From: Pseudomonadota bacterium
Lineage (GTDB): Bacteria > Pseudomonadota > Gammaproteobacteria > Steroidobacterales > Steroidobacteraceae
Length of the DNA: 6,944 nt
NCBI GenBank assembly: GCA_021792815.1
Contig: JAJYTX010000143.1
Location: 1-6,944, forward strand
Reading direction: 5' to 3'
A program made the position numbers and the translations under genes. Shown in pieces: positions 6,436-6,944 of the stretch; position 1 is the stretch's first letter, and every line of letters begins with the position of its first letter. Below the pieces are notes generated by a model, which searched no databases, was not told the DNA's origin, and was given only the letters and a program-made list of their open reading frames with translations.

Positions 6436-6489
6436 GCCCGCAGCGGGCTCCCGCCCGCTGCTCAGCCCTGAGCGAACCGCCGGTGGCGG
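6436..6489 (+). promoter_or_regulatory. Hairpin-rich 5' leader of the FKBP gene
   Basis: Three perfect stems lie in a row. The first is GCAGCGGGC/GCCCGCTGC (6440-6448 with 6453-6461, loop TCCC). The second is GCTCA/TGAGC (6460-6464 with 6469-6473, loop GCCC). The third is CCGCC/GGCGG (6477-6481 with 6485-6489). The CGGGC of the first stem can alternatively pair with GCCCG at 6436-6440, so two mutually exclusive folds exist. No T-run follows, so it is not an intrinsic terminator. The ribosome site at 6505-6510 stays outside the stems. A regulatory role is inferred; GC-rich DNA forms such stems readily. Confidence 0.35.
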
Positions 6490-6504
6490 CGGTGCGGGAT
6501 CACT

Positions 6505-6510
6505 CGGAGG
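6505..6510 (+). promoter_or_regulatory. Ribosome binding site of the FKBP gene
   Basis: CGGAGG ends 7 bp before the ATG at 6518. This is a strong match with ideal spacing and fixes the start. Confidence 0.75.
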
Positions 6511-6517
6511 CTCGCAG

Positions 6518-6944
6518 ATGCCCGTCACGCCGGATTCCGTGGTCACGATTCATTACACCCTCAGGGACGATGCGGGCACGGTGCTCGACAGCTCCGCGCC
6601 GCAGGCGCCGCTCGCCTACCTGCATGGCCGCGGCCACATCATCCCCGGCCTCGAGAAGGAACTCGACGGGAAGAACGTCGGCGATGTGCTCACGGTGACC
6701 GTTTCGCCCGCCGAGGGCTATGGCGAGTACGACGAGCGCCTCGTGCAGAGCGTGCCGCGGCGCGCGCTGCGCGGCATCAAGGACGTTCAGACCGGGATGC
6801 GCCTGCAGGCGCAGACCGCCGAAGGGCCGCGAGCCGTCACCGTCACCAAGGTGCTCGGCGACATGGTGACCCTCGACGGCAACCACCCTCTGGCCGGCAA
6901 GAGCCTGCACTTCGACGTGCGGATCGAGGACGTCCGTCCGGCGA
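6518..6944 (+). CDS. slyD: SlyD-type FKBP peptidyl-prolyl cis-trans isomerase/chaperone (3' end cut by the window)
   Basis: Catalyses prolyl isomerisation and acts as a chaperone in the cytosol; in enterobacteria the His-rich tail also binds nickel for hydrogenase maturation. The window holds 142 codons with no stop; family members are about 155-195 residues. The FKBP half-domain is at 1-69: VTIHYTLRD with Tyr13, LDSS with Asp24, LHGRGHIIPGLEKEL at 35-49, and the AEGYGEYDERLVQSVPR block starting the insert-in-flap chaperone domain (about 70-120). The fold returns with VTLDGNHPLAGKSLHFDV, a hallmark of SlyD/FkpB-type proteins. The C-terminal metal-binding tail lies beyond the edge, so whether it is present is unknown. 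If it is absent, a tail-less SlyD-like FKBP is the better name. The start is well supported by CGGAGG. It is separated from the prp operon by about 500 bp and appears functionally unrelated. Confidence 0.93.
   Translation, partial: MPVTPDSVVTIHYTLRDDAGTVLDSSAPQAPLAYLHGRGHIIPGLEKELDGKNVGDVLTVTVSPAEGYGEYDERLVQSVPRRALRGIKDVQTGMRLQAQTAEGPRAVTVTKVLGDMVTLDGNHPLAGKSLHFDVRIEDVRPA

Noticed and set aside
1..6944. CRISPR array, transposon ends, tRNA or rRNA
   Set aside because: No regularly spaced repeats, no transposase-like frame or terminal inverted repeats, and no tRNA cloverleaf or rRNA-like sequence was seen on either strand.

Overview
The window is GC-rich, densely coding DNA from a Pseudomonadota-like bacterium. 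PrpC, PrpD and the FKBP protein resemble, from memory, their enterobacterial and pseudomonad counterparts, and the genes follow ordinary bacterial operon layout. A gammaproteobacterium of an environmental lineage is plausible, but the genus cannot be named from this sequence.

Layout. Positions 1-1163 (minus strand) hold the N-terminal 387 residues of a class-3-like aldehyde dehydrogenase, cut by the window edge. Upstream of it on the same strand, after a 249-bp spacer, is a LysR-type regulator (1413-2312). A short AT-rich divergent control region (2313-2412) separates the regulator from a plus-strand operon of three methylcitrate-cycle genes: prpC (2413-3573), prpD (3655-5106) and prpB (5120-6022). 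Converging on the operon is a tiny minus-strand ORF (6042-6137) that encodes a predicted 31-residue single-helix membrane protein behind a very good ribosome binding site. A gene-poor stretch (6138-6517) follows, with a short tandem repeat, a direct repeat and a hairpin-rich leader. Last comes the start of a SlyD-type FKBP peptidyl-prolyl isomerase gene (6518 to the right edge).

How the genes work together. PrpC condenses propionyl-CoA with oxaloacetate to 2-methylcitrate, PrpD dehydrates it, and PrpB cleaves 2-methylisocitrate to pyruvate and succinate. This detoxifies and uses propionate or propionyl-CoA. A 7+7-bp inverted repeat with LysR-box geometry lies in the divergent region, so the LysR protein is the probable regulator of the operon and of itself. 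This differs from the sigma-54 PrpR or GntR-type regulators commonly associated with prp loci. prpE, acnD and prpF are not seen in the window.

The window is mostly ordinary metabolism and I see no wholly new system. The points most worth a second look are the 31-residue membrane ORF, the LysR/palindrome control of prp, the PrpB that looks like the Bacillus-type rather than the E. coli-type enzyme, and the hairpin-rich slyD leader.
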